This document shows, in pieces, positions 62,862 to 64,000 of a stretch of 64,000 nt of DNA. The translations under genes and the position numbers were made by a program. Under the pieces are notes generated by a model that saw only the letters and a program-made list of their open reading frames with translations, searched no databases and was not told the DNA's origin. Origin of the DNA: Ewingella sp963519305 (GTDB lineage: Bacteria; Pseudomonadota; Gammaproteobacteria; Enterobacterales; Enterobacteriaceae); NCBI GenBank assembly GCA_963519305.1, contig CAUQMS010000012.1:1-64000 (forward strand), given 5' to 3'. The first letter of the stretch is position 1, and every line of letters starts with the position of its first letter.

Positions 62862-63623
62862 TTAAGGCCAGGGGGTCAGCACCTCGTGGCCTTCTTTGGT
62901 CACCAGCACCATGTGTTCCCACTGCGCGGACAACGAATGATCTTTCGTCACCACCGTCCAGCCATCTTTTAAGAGTTTCGAATGGCGCTGACCGGCGTTG
63001 ATCATCGGCTCGATAGTAAATAGCATCCCCTCTTCAAGCACCAGACCTTTGCCCGGCTGACCGTAATGCAGCACCTGCGGATCTTCGTGATAACCCTGGC
63101 CGATCCCGTGACCGCAATACTCGCGTACCACGCTAAAACCTTTCCCTTCCGCGACGCTGGCGATAGCAAAGCCGACGTCACCCAATGTGGCACCGGGGCG
63201 GACCACGGCGATACCCGCATTCATGGCTTCAAGCGTCGTCTCGACCAGACGGCGGGCCAGAATCGAAGGTTCACCGGCATAAAACATACGGCTGGTGTCG
63301 CCGTACCAGCCATCTTTGATCAGCGCGACGTCAACGTTTACGATGTCGCCTTTCTTGAGCACTTTATCCGACGGAATACCGTGGCAGATCACATGATTAA
63401 CGGAGATACAGGTGGTCTTTTCATATCCGTCATACCCGATGTTCGCCGGGATCGCCTGGAGTTCGTTGACGATAAAGTCGTGGCAGAGCTGATCAAGGGT
63501 GTCAGTGGTGACGCCGGGCTGGACGTGCGGTTCAATCATCTGCAAAACGCGGGCGGCAAGCCCTCCGGCGATGCGTGCTTTGGCGATACCTTCCGCCGGT
63601 TTGATAAAGGTGTTGTCAGTCAT
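62862..63623 (-). CDS. map: Type I methionine aminopeptidase (accessory copy)
   Basis: A 253-residue metalloprotease that would remove the initiator methionine from new proteins. The five metal ligands are visible: Asp in VNVDVALIKDG, Asp in GDTSRM, His in CGHGIGQGYHEDP, Glu in FTIEPM and Glu in WEHMVLV. The housekeeping map gene of enterobacteria sits beside rpsB, so this is probably a second copy. An ATG at 63650 is possible, but the ATG at 63623 follows GGAAAACC, fits family length and overlaps the ParD-like stop by 8 bp. The consistent pairing suggests a joint role. Confidence 0.9.
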   Translation of the reverse strand: MTDNTFIKPAEGIAKARIAGGLAARVLQMIEPHVQPGVTTDTLDQLCHDFIVNELQAIPANIGYDGYEKTTCISVNHVICHGIPSDKVLKKGDIVNVDVALIKDGWYGDTSRMFYAGEPSILARRLVETTLEAMNAGIAVVRPGATLGDVGFAIASVAEGKGFSVVREYCGHGIGQGYHEDPQVLHYGQPGKGLVLEEGMLFTIEPMINAGQRHSKLLKDGWTVVTKDHSLSAQWEHMVLVTKEGHEVLTPWP

Positions 63624-63870
63624 TGCTGGTTTTCCTTGCGGTGACGCCATCGTTGAGCAGGGTTTTAATACCGTCGAAACGCTCTGTAGATTCTGCGCTG
63701 GCGCGGACCAGCAGCTGGCAGATGTCGCGGTGTGAAAGGTCAGGATGCATCTCCATCAGCATACCTACTTTCATCCAGTGTTCGGCCTGGGCGTTCATCG
63801 AACGGGTGAAGGCCAGACTGGCAATGCGCAGATTCTCATGCATCATTTCGGATATTTTTATTATGCCCAT
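63616..63870 (-). CDS. ParD-like family protein
   Basis: An 84-residue protein starting MGIIKISEMMHENLRIASLA, a ribbon-helix-helix-like N-terminus as in ParD antitoxins, then AEHWMKVGMLMEMHPDLSHR and a helical end. Proteins called ParD-like antitoxin occur beside methionine aminopeptidase genes in several Enterobacterales. No ParE-type toxin gene is present. The frame is open further upstream to 63984, but the ATG at 63870 gives the family start. The dyad-containing AT-rich region just upstream is a likely autoregulatory site. Confidence 0.8.
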   Translation of the reverse strand: MGIIKISEMMHENLRIASLAFTRSMNAQAEHWMKVGMLMEMHPDLSHRDICQLLVRASAESTERFDGIKTLLNDGVTARKTSND

Positions 63871-63883
63871 CTCGGGTTCCTGC

Positions 63884-63927
63884 GGTATATGGTTTATATA
63901 TGTTTTGTATATTAACCATAGCATACC
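63884..63927. promoter_or_regulatory. Nested inverted repeats upstream of the ParD-like gene
   Basis: GGTAT-ATGGTT (63884-63894) is mirrored by AACCAT (63914-63919) and, after a 3-nt bulge, ATACC (63923-63927). The centre is AT-rich with TATA elements. It starts 14 bp upstream of the ParD-like start, as expected for an autorepressed antitoxin operon. Confidence 0.55.
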
Positions 63928-64000
63928 CGAGCGACAGCCTGACTGACAACCCCCTGCCTGTTTATCCGTTTTATCCGCCGGCAACCCGGCTGTACTGGCG

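Overview
The window looks like a chromosomal stretch of an enterobacterium (order Enterobacterales). The evidence is a set of genes close to the E. coli/Klebsiella versions (oqxAB with rarA, mtr, cynTS/cynR, ybjJ/ybjI, ydiK, a YgdI/YgdR-type lipoprotein), moderate GC in the core genes, and Enterobacterales-type accessory loci (srfABC, a large autotransporter, a ParD-like/methionine aminopeptidase pair). A Yersiniaceae or Erwiniaceae genus such as Rahnella, Rouxiella, Serratia or Pantoea would fit, but the sequence alone does not settle it.

Layout. 1-0.75 kb: octamer tandem repeat and cytochrome b561. 0.9-6.7 kb: RND efflux locus (Rrf2 repressor, oqxB, oqxA, AraC activator), with matching inverted repeats at both ends of the locus; one covers the predicted oqxA -35 box. 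6.8-13.5 kb: srfA-srfB-srfC, a membrane/periplasmic protein, an actin/Hsp70-fold ATPase and a P-loop NTPase. 13.6-14.5 kb: a scar of two truncated genes (BRCT-like tail, Fic). 14.5-16.2 kb: cation/proton antiporter and small lipoprotein. 16.3-22 kb: an accessory island with an IS91-type transposase fragment, a DUF1778/GNAT toxin-antitoxin pair with its own operator, a further transposase fragment, and a halovibrin-like gene split by a complete IS3-family element. 22-27.6 kb: YdiK-type transporter, then a VxrAB-like two-component system with its DUF2861 partner and a secreted GH5 glycosidase. 27.7-31.4 kb: oxidoreductases and small proteins.

31.4-39.9 kb: an eight-gene cluster for non-phosphorylating L-fucose breakdown (mutarotase, FucP, fucose dehydrogenase, fuconolactonase, fuconate dehydratase, ketodeoxyfuconate dehydrogenase, diketo hydrolase, and L-lactate dehydrogenase for the lactate released), with a divergent GntR regulator. 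39.9-44 kb: DCC protein, a second decayed Fic gene, a ROK repressor and a ybjJ-ybjI pair behind a perfect dyad. 44-46.2 kb: cyanate detoxification. 46.1-48.1 kb: mtr with a TrpR-like operator and a co-transcribed HEPN-like membrane protein. 48.2-53.7 kb: I78 inhibitor lipoprotein, TetR regulator, epimerase and two hydrolases behind a perfect 19-bp hairpin, LysR regulator and cupin. 54.2-62.8 kb: an 8.6-kb autotransporter gene broken by two in-frame stops and one frameshift. 62.8-64 kb: ParD-like protein coupled to a type I methionine aminopeptidase.

No tRNA, rRNA or CRISPR array was seen. The most rewarding places are the srfABC operon, the IS-split halovibrin-like gene, the start-codon hairpin at 49.2 kb, the mtr/HEPN-like pair and the ParD-like/aminopeptidase pair.
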